Both the position numbers and the translations under genes were made by a program. 27,723 nucleotides of DNA from JARIHD01 sp036392795 (GTDB lineage Bacteria; Patescibacteriota; Saccharimonadia; Saccharimonadales; UBA4665), in the NCBI GenBank assembly GCA_036392795.1, contig DASVXH010000061.1, positions 1 to 27,723 of the forward strand. Direction: 5' to 3'. Shown here one piece after another: positions 14,471 to 22,255 of the stretch (positions are counted from its first letter, which is position 1; each line of letters starts with the position of its first letter). The notes under the pieces were generated by a model. It made no database searches, was not told where the DNA came from, and was given only the letters and a program-made list of their open reading frames with translations.

Positions 14471-14929
14471 ATGGGGCACATTCACGAAAAATATGACTTT
14501 GTGGTTACGGTATTCATCGTCCACGATGACAAAGTTTTGTTTGTAAATCATCCGCGCTATGGGCTATGGGTACCAATCGGTGGTCACGTAGAGATGGATG
14601 AAGATCCGGAGCAGGCTTTATTCCGTGAAATCAAAGAAGAAACCGGCCTGGAAGTTGAAGTCTTAAGTGATAAAGCACTGGAACCGGTTGAAGCAGAGAA
14701 TAAATTCCTCTTTAGACCAAATTATTTAGGCGTATACGATGCCACGCCGGATCATCGCCATATCAGCTTTAATTATTTTGTTCGCGCATCCAACCCCGAC
14801 GCGGTTATGTCTGATGAACATACCGATATGAAATGGTTAGGTATTGATGATCTGCAGAATCCCGATTTTGATTTAACACCTTCACTTCGCTTTTACGCCA
14901 AGGAAGCTATTCAAGCAGCCCGCCAGTAG
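14471..14929 (+). CDS. Nudix hydrolase
   Basis: Nudix enzymes hydrolyse nucleoside diphosphates linked to another moiety, often to clear damaged nucleotides. The full Nudix box GX5EX7REUXEEXGU is present at residues 38-60 (GHVEMDEDPEQALF then REIKEETGL), with all the catalytic glutamates. The rest is a compact alpha/beta protein of 152 residues (strand VVTVFIVHDDKVLFVNHPRY before the box; FNYFVRASNPDA and DMKWLGIDDLQ after). An AGGG ribosome binding site is 6-7 nt before the ATG. It is the third gene of a short operon with the deoxyribosyltransferase-like and CYTH genes. The substrate is unknown. Confidence 0.93.
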   Translation: MGHIHEKYDFVVTVFIVHDDKVLFVNHPRYGLWVPIGGHVEMDEDPEQALFREIKEETGLEVEVLSDKALEPVEAENKFLFRPNYLGVYDATPDHRHISFNYFVRASNPDAVMSDEHTDMKWLGIDDLQNPDFDLTPSLRFYAKEAIQAARQ

Positions 14930-14948
14930 ATCTCTATTAAATAATAGG

Positions 14949-14967
14949 AGCAATCCTGAGGGTTGCT
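14949..14967. terminator. hairpin after the Nudix operon
   Basis: AGCAATCC (14949-14956) pairs with GGGTTGCT (14960-14967) through a three-base loop, with one T-G. It lies about 20 bp after the Nudix stop. No clear U-tract follows on the plus strand, so it is a weak or factor-assisted terminator. Confidence 0.4.
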
Positions 14968-15036
14968 TACAAAGTGCTTTAGATGAGGTCGCGAACTTGA
15001 TGTATATTGATCTGGACCAAAAGTTATGATTTTTGA

Positions 15037-15414
15037 TCAGTCCTTAACGCCCAGCTTTTGCTTGACCAGTTCCGCCACCTGCCTAGGTGTCATGTCGGCC
15101 TTTAGAATAATGGCAGTAACGCCAAGTTTCTTGACTTCGTCCGGGATTTCCTGTTCCCCGCGGTTGGTTAGAATGATAACTTTTAGGCTCTTTCCCCATT
15201 CGGTTTTACGTAGTAGTGCCAGCATTTCTTCGCCGGTCATAATGGGCATCATAAGATCTAGCAGGACGATATCGGGACGCATCTGTTCTATCAGCTCTAG
15301 ACCAAGTTTGCCATTATCGGCCGTTTCAACGGCGTAGCCCTCGGCCTCAAACTTAATGCGATACATCTGCGAGATAGCCTGGTCGTCCTCGATGATTGCA
15401 ATTTTGGTGCTCAT
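15037..15414 (-). CDS. stand-alone response-regulator receiver (CheY-like), copy 1
   Basis: A single receiver domain of 125 residues with no output domain. The acidic pair is at E9-D10-D11, the phosphoacceptor is D53 in LLDLMMP, the switch Thr is T83 in ILTN, and the conserved Lys is K105 in ILKADMTP, where the usual proline after lysine is replaced by alanine. GAGAGGG lies a few bases before the ATG, and TGC-TACACT upstream is a possible -10. It is a paralogue of the receiver just upstream (57% similar by eye around LLDLMMPxMTGxEMLA). Stand-alone receivers usually relay phosphate or act on a protein partner. Candidate kinases are the membrane kinases at 17755 and 23261. Confidence 0.92.
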   Translation of the reverse strand: MSTKIAIIEDDQAISQMYRIKFEAEGYAVETADNGKLGLELIEQMRPDIVLLDLMMPIMTGEEMLALLRKTEWGKSLKVIILTNRGEQEIPDEVKKLGVTAIILKADMTPRQVAELVKQKLGVKD

Positions 15415-15470
15415 TATCCCTCTCTTTCCTTGTCTTCAGTGTAGCACTTCTGTAGACAATAACTATGCCA

Positions 15471-15857
15471 CTAAGTTTGGCGGACGCCAAGTACTTCGTT
15501 GACGATATCTATAACTTGGGCGGGTGTGTGGTGGGCTTTGACCACATATCTGTCGACATGTAAAAAACGAAGCGCCTGTGGCGCTTCATCACGACTAATG
15601 TTAGTTAATACAATTACGCGCGCGTGGCTGCCCCACGGCTGCGCACGCATAATCGCGAGCATCTCGGTTCCGGTCATCACTGGCATCATCAAATCGAGTA
15701 AAATTATGTCGGGCGACAGTTTTTCGACTACTTCCAGCCCTTCGGCGCCGTTAGCGGCTGTGGCAACCTTAAAACCCGCTCGCTCCAGCTTTAGCTGGTA
15801 CAAGTACTGCAGATCGTGGTCATCTTCTACGACAACTGCCGTCAGACTGGTAGCCAT
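15471..15857 (-). CDS. stand-alone response-regulator receiver (CheY-like), copy 2
   Basis: A single 128-residue receiver. The acidic cluster is E11-D12-D13, the phosphoacceptor D55 is in LLDLMMP, T85 is in VLTN and K107 is in VVKAHHTP, again K-A in place of K-P. It is followed 56 bp downstream by a paralogue with the same changes, so the pair looks like a tandem duplication that has diverged, perhaps for a phosphorelay or for different partners. GAGAGG lies immediately before the ATG. It is divergent from the reductase gene, across a 287-bp regulatory region. Confidence 0.9.
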   Translation of the reverse strand: MATSLTAVVVEDDHDLQYLYQLKLERAGFKVATAANGAEGLEVVEKLSPDIILLDLMMPVMTGTEMLAIMRAQPWGSHARVIVLTNISRDEAPQALRFLHVDRYVVKAHHTPAQVIDIVNEVLGVRQT

Positions 15858-15968
15858 GTACCTCTCGTCATATGTTTGTTAATTGTTTAACCATTTAATT
15901 AGTACCACAACCGTCGGGCGGACCGCAATAGAATATATTAGCTGATCATTAAATGTTAATTTAGTAAG

Positions 15969-15984
15969 GGTGATTTATATCACC
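15969..15984. promoter_or_regulatory. perfect palindrome next to the -35 of the reductase gene
   Basis: GGTGAT-TTAT-ATCACC is a perfect inverted repeat with a 4-base spacer, ending one base before the TTGACA box. The arrangement resembles binding sites of CRP/FNR-type regulators (TTGAT-N4-ATCAA), but no such regulator is visible in the window. A GNTR-like site is another option. Confidence 0.5.
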
Positions 15985-15985
15985 A

Positions 15986-16014
15986 TTGACATTTTTAGCT
16001 TTTCATAGTAATAT
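15986..16014 (+). promoter_or_regulatory. consensus promoter upstream of the reductase leader
   Basis: TTGACA (15986-15991), a 17-bp spacer and TAATAT (16009-16014). Transcription should begin near 16021, giving a leader of about 124 nt. Confidence 0.75.
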
Positions 16015-16062
16015 AAATTGTACCTTATCGTTACAGGTAAGTTGCAAATTAGAAGACTTATA

Positions 16063-16105
16063 AACGACACCTTAGCGCGACGCGCTGGTGTCGTTTTTTG
16101 TTTTT
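16063..16105 (+). terminator. strong intrinsic terminator inside the reductase leader (attenuator)
   Basis: AACGACACC (16063-16071) pairs with GGTGTCGTT (16087-16095). Within it AGCGC pairs with GCGCT (16074-16078/16082-16086) around a GAC loop. TTTTTTGTTTTT follows. It lies between the promoter and the start codon at 16145, so it should stop transcription before the gene unless it is bypassed. Confidence 0.75.
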
Positions 16106-16111
16106 CTAGAA

Positions 16112-16140
16112 GGTGGAAACACCAGAAAGCTTTGGGTGTC
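16112..16140 (+). promoter_or_regulatory. two mutually exclusive hairpins before the reductase start
   Basis: GGTG-GAAA-CACC (16112-16123) is a GNRA tetraloop hairpin. The same ACACC (16119-16123) can instead pair with GGTGT (16135-16139), hiding the only ribosome-binding-site-like sequence (GGGTG) before the ATG at 16145. The two folds cannot coexist. GACACC of the upstream terminator could also reach this GGTGTC. Confidence 0.45.
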
Positions 16141-16144
16141 ATAC

Positions 16145-17725
16145 ATGACCGCTGTTCCTTTTGAGGGATACGCCCCAACTATTGAGAGCGCGCCTAATAG
16201 GCGTACTCTGACCTTGGTTAGTAATGAACAGACTTATCCTTACCGTGAAGGCGAGGCAAGTCTACGATTGTTTGATGAATGTTTTGAGCTTCGCGACGAA
16301 GCACTTGCTGTTAAAAAAATTCAAGGCGAGGAATTAGAAGAAGTGCAAGAAGCCGCTCGCGGCTTTCTGCTAGAGACGGGCATCGTTGATCTACCCGTCG
16401 ATCCAGAGGCGCGTATCGCCTATTATACTGATTACAATGAAGACTTGACGCGCAAGAAAATCTTAAGTTTTGTAGACTACCTGGAACGCAACCATGCCGA
16501 TAAAGTAAATGTTGTTGAACTTGAAGCAACCCGCGCGTTTATCGACAGTACATATGCCATGTACCAGGATGGCATTGAAGAGAACAGGGTCATAGCCGAC
16601 GCCGATGGTTCGTTTGCATTTGTAGTGCCAGCACGGGTGGGCCGGGACCACGCCGACTACGGCAAAGAAGTAGAACCACCTCTTCCTGCTCTAAGATATG
16701 TTCCTAATGAGCTGCGTGCGGCAATGATGGCCGGTCTGCCGCCATTCGTGATCGACACGTATCAAAGGTCTGAAGACGGTAAACGCGGATATTTGGTTTT
16801 TGCGCCCGTTTTCGAAGATATGCGCACCGATTTGGCCGATGTTCGCAACCCCATGCAATATTTGCGTAAGAACGTTAACGATGCAGTCGATTTCGCTCGT
16901 CGCCGTTTTGGCGTGGAGGTTGTTGGCTTGGGTGCAACCTTGCCAGCAATTACTCGTTACGGTAAAGAAATAACCAACCCTGACGTTATTACTACCACTG
17001 GTCATGCCGGTACGGTGGATCTAATTCGTGACACCGTGGAATTAAATGCCGATGGACGCAGGCTAAAAAAGATTGGTGTTTTGGGATTGGGTTCAATCGG
17101 TGAATCCATTGTACGGGTAATGGCTGAAGAACACCCCGAAGCGACAATTGCTGTTTATGATAGACAATCTGCGTTGATTGGTCGCGCAACCAGAGACGCT
17201 TCTGTATTGGAAAATGGCGAAAAACAAATCATCGCCATGGAAAATGAAAAAGCGGTTATCGACACCAGTGAAGTAGTGATCTCGGCCATAACGAGCCAGC
17301 TAGATTTAAAAACTTTGGGCATACAGTCATTGGAGGGCAAAATAATTGTCGATGACAGTCAGCCTGGAAGCATGACGCCCGAACAAGTAAAAGAATTGGG
17401 CGGCACTCTCCTCTGGGTGATCGGTCGTGATGTGAATGGGCGGGTGGCTAATCGCCGTGGTTATGACTACGCAACAATGGTCGACTCCAGGACTGATGTT
17501 TTTGGCTGCGAGGCTGAAGCTGCGTCTATCTCTGCATATCGTGCCGAATTGCGTACACGCGGCATGACAGAAAGTGTCATCAACCGGATTACCGATAAAA
17601 TTGCCCTCAAAGGGCCGGTTACCGTTCAGCATGTCCGCTACATGAGTGCGCTCTTTACTAAATTCGGTATCCTTCCTTCCGAACCGCAGGCGTTTGGCTT
17701 GTCCGTTGCTGCGCGCCATAGTTAG
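16145..17725 (+). CDS. acyl-ACP-reductase-like NAD(P)-binding protein
   Basis: The 526-residue protein (ATG at 16145) has an N-terminal domain of about 200 residues with no recognised match, followed by a C-terminal region that resembles cyanobacterial long-chain acyl-ACP reductase (AAR). The shared features, from memory, are VDFARRRFGVEVVGLGATLP followed by PAITRYGK, TTTGHAGTVDLIRDTVE, a Rossmann loop GVLGLGSIGES (about 312-322), VYDRQ, IIVDDSQPG and a cysteine in VFGCEAEA (Cys455), which aligns with the acyl-accepting Cys294 of Synechococcus AAR. AAR makes fatty aldehydes, but CPR bacteria generally lack fatty acid synthesis, so the real substrate may be host-derived acyl thioesters or something else. 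A longer frame begins inside the terminator hairpin and is not a plausible start. Confidence 0.7.
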   Translation: MTAVPFEGYAPTIESAPNRRTLTLVSNEQTYPYREGEASLRLFDECFELRDEALAVKKIQGEELEEVQEAARGFLLETGIVDLPVDPEARIAYYTDYNEDLTRKKILSFVDYLERNHADKVNVVELEATRAFIDSTYAMYQDGIEENRVIADADGSFAFVVPARVGRDHADYGKEVEPPLPALRYVPNELRAAMMAGLPPFVIDTYQRSEDGKRGYLVFAPVFEDMRTDLADVRNPMQYLRKNVNDAVDFARRRFGVEVVGLGATLPAITRYGKEITNPDVITTTGHAGTVDLIRDTVELNADGRRLKKIGVLGLGSIGESIVRVMAEEHPEATIAVYDRQSALIGRATRDASVLENGEKQIIAMENEKAVIDTSEVVISAITSQLDLKTLGIQSLEGKIIVDDSQPGSMTPEQVKELGGTLLWVIGRDVNGRVANRRGYDYATMVDSRTDVFGCEAEAASISAYRAELRTRGMTESVINRITDKIALKGPVTVQHVRYMSALFTKFGILPSEPQAFGLSVAARHS

Positions 17726-17738
17726 ACGATTCCGCTCG

Positions 17739-17747
17739 TGCTATTAT
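17739..17747 (+). promoter_or_regulatory. extended -10 promoter, leaderless histidine kinase
   Basis: TGC-TATTAT, seven-base gap, then GTG at 17755. It lies only 14 bp after the reductase stop, so the kinase can be expressed independently. Confidence 0.55.
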
Positions 17748-17754
17748 TTTGGTA

Positions 17755-19965
17755 GTGGATAATCTTGCTTCGCTATTAAATCTAAGCACGCTCCCGGCGC
17801 TGGCCGTTCTGTTGACGACCATTGTGGTGATGCTAGGGTTTGGGTTGATTGTATTTACCAGAACCTCGCACAAGGCCTACGGTTGGTATTTTGCTATAAC
17901 TATGCTTGGAATCGGAGCATGGGCGATCGGGGATATGATGTTGCTATTAGCCCGCGACCAAACATTGCTTCAGGTGGGAGCTCAGTTGTTCTATATCGCT
18001 CCCCTGTTTATTCCTGTTTCTATTTGGTTTTTTGCAATCAGTTTTCCCGAAAATAGATCAATAGGATTTTGGCCGCCCGTTATTGCGGGCACGGCTATAG
18101 CAACGTTTACACTTGGGTTTCTATTTAACTTTGATTTCTTTATAAAGGACATTATTATTTCTGATCGGCTTAATGTACCGGTACCTGCTATGCCGGGCTT
18201 CTTTATATATGCCAGCTTTTTCTCATTTTTCTTTATTTTGACCTATATTGCCTTCCTGCGACGGATGCGGCAAAACAGGGGTATAACGAGGATACAGGTG
18301 GCTTACACCTTTTACGGTGCGCTCGTTGCAAGTATTCCGGCGCTGTTTACTAATCTGTCCTTGCCGATTATGGGCAATGCTTCATTGATCTGGCTAGGAC
18401 CGCTTTCCACACTATCTTTCGCTGTTGCCGTGACTCTGGCGATTGTAAAACACCGGCTGTTTGATATTCGTTCATATGCAGTTCGGTCGGCCGCCTACCT
18501 GTTGACGCTCTTTGTGGCTGGTGTCGTATACGTTATCCCCGTTGTGGTACTGTCTAGTTCTCTGTTGGGTACATCGCTGAGTACAAAAAATGTCACTATT
18601 TTGGCGCTGATAACACTGGTGGTCGCCTTTCTGTTTCAGCCGCTTAAACGATTCTTCGATCGGATTACGCGAAAATGGTTTTATCAGGATGCTTATGATC
18701 CCCAGGAGTTCTTTAATGCCTTCAACCAAAGTTTGGTAGAAACGATAGATTTAAATAGATTGCTGGGTACGGCCACTGACCTGATTTCTCAAACAATGAA
18801 AGCTGAATACTGTTTAGTTGCTTTGGGGCAGGAAGGGTCCAAGATGCCGCGTATTATTGGTACCCAAGAAGTGAATTTTGACTCCAAAGATGTGCGGCGG
18901 GCAAGCAAGCTATTGGCAAATAATAGGACCAAAATTATCGTTGCAGATTACTTGTTGCCAGATAATGATCTAAAGGCGCTGATGGTCAAAAACAGCACGG
19001 CCATTTTGGCACACTTAGTGGGCCCCAGGCAGGAATTGGGTTACATTATCCTTGGGCCAAAGAAGAGTGGCAACGCATATACTTCACAAGACATTCGCGT
19101 CCTTGACACGGTTGCTAACGAGCTTACTATCGCTATTCAAAACGCGCTTCGATTCGAGGAAATTCAAGAGTTCAACATTACCTTGCGTCAGCGTATAGAT
19201 GACGCAACACGTAAACTCCGCCACACTAATGACAAATTAAGGCAGCTGGATCAGACCAAGGACGACTTTATTAGTATGGCCTCGCATCAGCTGCGTACAC
19301 CGCTGACCTCTGTTAAAGGCTATGTTAGTATGGTGCTGGAGGGCGACGCGGGCAAGGTAACGCCGCTGCAACGCAAGCTGCTAAACCAATCATTTGTGAG
19401 TGCCCAGCGCATGGTGTACCTTATTTCCGACCTATTAAATGTGTCGCGTCTGCGCACAGGTAAATTTGTGATCGAGCCGGTTCCTAGTAATCTTGCCAAG
19501 GTAATAAAAGACGAAATAGAACAGCTGCAGGAGACGGCAAAGGGCCGCGGCCTGGAACTTTCATATAATAAACCCGAACGCTTTCCGACATTAATGCTGG
19601 ATGAAACCAAAATTCGCCAGGTAATTATGAATTTTATTGACAACGCTATATATTACACGCCGAGCGGCGGGCATATTACGGTAGCCTTAAACGACAAGCC
19701 TAGCGCTGTCGAGTTTACGGTGACAGACGACGGTATCGGCGTTCCAAAACACGAGCAACATCATCTGTTTACCAAATTCTTCCGGGCGCACAATGCCCGA
19801 CGGGCACGACCGGACGGCACGGGTTTGGGACTGTTTATGGCCAAGAAAGTTGTTGTAGCCCAAGGCGGTGCCATAATCTTTAAGAGCAAAGAAGGTCAGG
19901 GTAGTACCTTTGGCTTTAGCTTCGGCAAAGATAAATTACAACCTTTGCCGCCCGACGCTGAATAG
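17755..19965 (+). CDS. membrane histidine kinase with 7TM-like sensor and GAF-like region
   Basis: A large kinase of 736 residues, counted here from the upstream TTG (add-2 offset). The N-terminal about 300 residues hold seven to nine membrane helices (for example LLTTIVVMLGFGLIVF and VVYVIPVVVLSSSLL). A GAF-like sensor region follows (about 320-470), then a coiled linker, the HisKA H-box FISMASHQLRTPLTS with phosphoacceptor His513, the N-box MNFIDNAIYYTP (N632), G1 VTDDGIGV and G2 DGTGLGLFMAKK. The layout is common in Saccharibacteria. GTG at 17755 is preferred over TTG at 17749 because it lies seven bases after TGC-TATTAT. The stop is 14 bp from the end of a convergent gene. Its partner receiver is not certain. 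Confidence 0.9.
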   Translation: MDNLASLLNLSTLPALAVLLTTIVVMLGFGLIVFTRTSHKAYGWYFAITMLGIGAWAIGDMMLLLARDQTLLQVGAQLFYIAPLFIPVSIWFFAISFPENRSIGFWPPVIAGTAIATFTLGFLFNFDFFIKDIIISDRLNVPVPAMPGFFIYASFFSFFFILTYIAFLRRMRQNRGITRIQVAYTFYGALVASIPALFTNLSLPIMGNASLIWLGPLSTLSFAVAVTLAIVKHRLFDIRSYAVRSAAYLLTLFVAGVVYVIPVVVLSSSLLGTSLSTKNVTILALITLVVAFLFQPLKRFFDRITRKWFYQDAYDPQEFFNAFNQSLVETIDLNRLLGTATDLISQTMKAEYCLVALGQEGSKMPRIIGTQEVNFDSKDVRRASKLLANNRTKIIVADYLLPDNDLKALMVKNSTAILAHLVGPRQELGYIILGPKKSGNAYTSQDIRVLDTVANELTIAIQNALRFEEIQEFNITLRQRIDDATRKLRHTNDKLRQLDQTKDDFISMASHQLRTPLTSVKGYVSMVLEGDAGKVTPLQRKLLNQSFVSAQRMVYLISDLLNVSRLRTGKFVIEPVPSNLAKVIKDEIEQLQETAKGRGLELSYNKPERFPTLMLDETKIRQVIMNFIDNAIYYTPSGGHITVALNDKPSAVEFTVTDDGIGVPKHEQHHLFTKFFRAHNARRARPDGTGLGLFMAKKVVVAQGGAIIFKSKEGQGSTFGFSFGKDKLQPLPPDAE

Positions 19966-19979
19966 ATTAAGTTTTTAGA

Positions 19980-20519
19980 CTATTCTTCGTATCCCAGTTG
20001 GCGCAGGGATTGGGTGGTCGAATAGGGAAGGTGTCCGCCGATGCGCGACACCATGATATCCGCTGCCAGCGCCTGCTCAATTTTTGCTTCCCAGTTCGGG
20101 TCGCTATCAAGAACTGCAATTGACATAATCCCAAGCTGTTTATAGCGATTTACGTAGGCATCAAAAGCGTTTGGATCGGAATAATGCGGCGTATCCTCAA
20201 AAGTAAAGACCAGATTTACCAATCCTATGTGGGAAAGCATCTGCATGCGCGCCTCAGCGGAGAAAAGGGGTCTGTTTGGTCCCTTATTTAAGGTTACCGC
20301 TTCATCAGGTTCTACTCCCACGACAATCACCCGACTCCTCCGTGCGGCTTCTTCTATAAAATACAAGTGGCCGGGGTGCGGAAACGGCCCATCAAATACC
20401 CCAGGCACTAGTGTGGGCAAAAAGCATTTAAGATTCGCAAGAATATCAGGTATTTCTTGCATGGTGCAGATCTTTTCTTCCGGAGACAGGCTATGAATAT
20501 TCCATCTGTCGATTCGCAT
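19980..20519 (-). CDS. cytidylyltransferase-like nucleotidyltransferase
   Basis: The nucleotidyltransferase signature is GVFDGPFPHPGHLYFIEEA, in which HPGH is the HxGH motif that binds the nucleotide triphosphate. Downstream are VIVVGVEPDEAVTLNKGPNR and LFSAEARMQMLSHIGLVN, with the conserved polar helices typical of RfaE/TagD/NadD-like enzymes. Such enzymes activate a phosphate-containing substrate with a nucleotide, releasing pyrophosphate. The final substrate is unclear, and the usual ISSTxIR tail is replaced by RIGGHLPYSTTQSLR. I chose the ATG at 20519 because a TATAAT -10 element lies 19-24 nt upstream inside the longer frame, and AGGA precedes this ATG. The protein is 179 residues. Confidence 0.85.
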   Translation of the reverse strand: MRIDRWNIHSLSPEEKICTMQEIPDILANLKCFLPTLVPGVFDGPFPHPGHLYFIEEAARRSRVIVVGVEPDEAVTLNKGPNRPLFSAEARMQMLSHIGLVNLVFTFEDTPHYSDPNAFDAYVNRYKQLGIMSIAVLDSDPNWEAKIEQALAADIMVSRIGGHLPYSTTQSLRQLGYEE

Positions 20520-20537
20520 ATGTAGTCCTAGTAGGGG

Positions 20538-20543
20538 AATTAT
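20538..20543 (-). promoter_or_regulatory. -10 element of the nucleotidyltransferase
   Basis: Minus-strand TATAAT (preceded by GGC) lies about 18 nt before the ATG at 20519, with AGGA in between. It excludes the more upstream ATG at 20561. Confidence 0.55.
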
Positions 20544-20650
20544 AGCCTTTTTTGTTGTCATTTTGTCAAAATGTGACGAATATTAATGTTTTTTCAACGA
20601 ACATCAGGTAACATAACCCTTAATACCCACTGAGGATAGCATAAGAGGTG

Positions 20651-20679
20651 TTGACAAAAAGGGGTATATGTGCTAATAT
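20651..20679 (+). promoter_or_regulatory. consensus promoter of the LPKTG surface protein
   Basis: TTGACA, a 17-bp spacer and TGC-TAATAT form one of the best promoters in the window. The leader is about 20 nt and includes a perfect AAGGAGGT ribosome binding site, 7 bases before the ATG. Confidence 0.85.
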
Positions 20680-20707
20680 TATGCTTGAACCTAAGGAGGT
20701 GGCAAAA

Positions 20708-22096
20708 ATGCATAAATTAAACGTATTCCGACGTGTGCGTACAGCTATGACCAAAAAGAATTTTTTGGTCGCTGGTGTATTCGTCCTTGCGCTTGCCGGT
20801 GCTATTAGTCTCGGTCACGCAACCCGCCAGAGTACGTCTGCAGCAAGTTCTCGTGACTGCTCGGTCAACTCTGTCGATTACAAACCTAACAATGGTGGTT
20901 GTGGTGCCCAGACTCCTCAGGAGCTGATTGCCGATGTTCGCCAAAACGACCCAGGTGACCTGCAAACTACTTACGCTCACTTTGGCTTAACGACTGACAA
21001 ATATGATCGTTTTGCCAACGAAGCCGTACAGGGGGTAGCCAAAGCTGACGGTACCGTTTGGGTAAATGGTCAAAAGGTCATGGAAAACATGTGGAGTATT
21101 GGTCGCACCAAGTTTTGGTATTCTCAGGATTACCAAATTGGTGGAACTAAATTCTACAAGAGTAAGCATACCCAAGTACTCCAAGGTAAAGACCATGATG
21201 TAATGGTATTGTTTGACGAAAACGGTACTGCTGAAGTCGCCGTTCTGAACGCCTGTGGTAATGCTGGTGATGGTGACAGAGTTGTTACCAAGGCCGAATG
21301 TAAGCAGTTGAATATGGCTGCCGTAGAAGGCAAAAAGAACACTTACCGTTTTACAACTGACGTTGCTATCGAAGGTAATGCTCAGATTCAGAAAGTTGTA
21401 TATACCTTCAGCGACGGTACTACCGTTGAGAAAGCTAACGGTACTGACGCTGTTGAGCACACCTTTGCCAAGAGCGGTACTGCAAAAGTAGAAATTCACG
21501 TTAAATTGCCTAACGGCAAGATCAAGGTTATCAAGGGTGACAACTGTGTTAAGCAGATTACCGTAAAGATTCCCGTATACGCTTGTGAGATGCTAGTTGC
21601 TACCGCCTTGAATGACAAGAAGACGCAATTCCGCTTTACCGTAAAGACTCGCCAGGAAAATGCTACCCTAAAAGATGTAGACTTTACCCTCGACAATAGC
21701 GCCACCATTAAGGGTGTCGTAACCAAAGACGCTCAGGGTAACATCTACAAGGACTACACCTTTGCCGAAGACGGCAAGTCTCACAAGGTTGTTGCCAAAG
21801 TAAACTTTGACCTCGAAGACGAAGTGGCCAGCAAGACCTGTGAAGCTACCGTAACTTCTACTAAGGCTCCGGTCTGTGAAGTTCCCGGTAAAGAAATGTT
21901 CCCTCCGAACGCTCCTGAATGTGCCTGGTGCCCAGTTCCTGGCAAAGAGAAGCTTCCCAAAGACTCAGACCAGTGTAAAGAAGTTCCCGCCGAATTGCCT
22001 AAGACTGGTATGGGCAGCGTGCTTGGTTTGTTCGCTGGCACTACTGTTGCCGGTGCAGCCGCCCACCGTGTTGTAACGAGCCGTCGTCGTCGCTAA
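20708..22096 (+). CDS. LPKTG cell-surface protein with PKD-like domains
   Basis: The 462-residue secreted protein starts at ATG 20708, just after AAGGAGGT. It has a basic and then hydrophobic signal (MTKKNFLVAGVFVLALAGAI). A cysteine-containing mature region follows (DCSVNSVDYKPNNGGCG), then two beta-rich domains with VVYTFSDGTTVEKANGTDAV and VDFTLDNSATIKGVV, which resemble PKD/Ig-like folds, and a proline- and cysteine-rich spacer (CEVPGKEMFPPNAPEC). LPKTG is at 430-434, then a hydrophobic helix and RRRR end the sorting signal. This arrangement matches the abundant Saccharibacteria surface proteins. The strong promoter and ribosome binding site suggest high expression. It is the likely client of the sortase at 3522. 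Confidence 0.9.
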   Translation: MHKLNVFRRVRTAMTKKNFLVAGVFVLALAGAISLGHATRQSTSAASSRDCSVNSVDYKPNNGGCGAQTPQELIADVRQNDPGDLQTTYAHFGLTTDKYDRFANEAVQGVAKADGTVWVNGQKVMENMWSIGRTKFWYSQDYQIGGTKFYKSKHTQVLQGKDHDVMVLFDENGTAEVAVLNACGNAGDGDRVVTKAECKQLNMAAVEGKKNTYRFTTDVAIEGNAQIQKVVYTFSDGTTVEKANGTDAVEHTFAKSGTAKVEIHVKLPNGKIKVIKGDNCVKQITVKIPVYACEMLVATALNDKKTQFRFTVKTRQENATLKDVDFTLDNSATIKGVVTKDAQGNIYKDYTFAEDGKSHKVVAKVNFDLEDEVASKTCEATVTSTKAPVCEVPGKEMFPPNAPECAWCPVPGKEKLPKDSDQCKEVPAELPKTGMGSVLGLFAGTTVAGAAAHRVVTSRRRR

Positions 22097-22181
22097 AACC
22101 GATCCTATCTTTGCAGCCTGGGTTATTCTGGGCTGTGGATAACCGGTAGCGCAGTACAGTAAAGTGTGCTAAGATAGCAAG

Positions 22182-22255
22182 TAACGAGCATTTGACTGAC
22201 CGCTCTACAGCAACTCTTAAAAATCCCTTCTCCTGCACCGAGAAGGGATTTTTAT
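22182..22255 (+). ncRNA. candidate small RNA ending at the terminator
   Basis: An extended -10 (TGC-TAAGAT, 22167-22175) would start a transcript near 22182 that runs to the strong terminator, giving a 70-75 nt RNA with no open frame. It includes a short GAGC/GCTC hairpin. The promoter is supported by its shape only, so it may merely be a chance match. Confidence 0.25.

Noticed and set aside
16088..16144. N-terminal extension of the reductase frame
   Set aside because: It would start inside the right arm of the terminator hairpin and translate the U-tract; the ATG at 16145 is the realistic start.
20987..21499. Minus-strand frame (170 aa) under the LPKTG gene
   Set aside because: Antisense to a strongly supported surface-protein gene, with no promoter or ribosome binding site.
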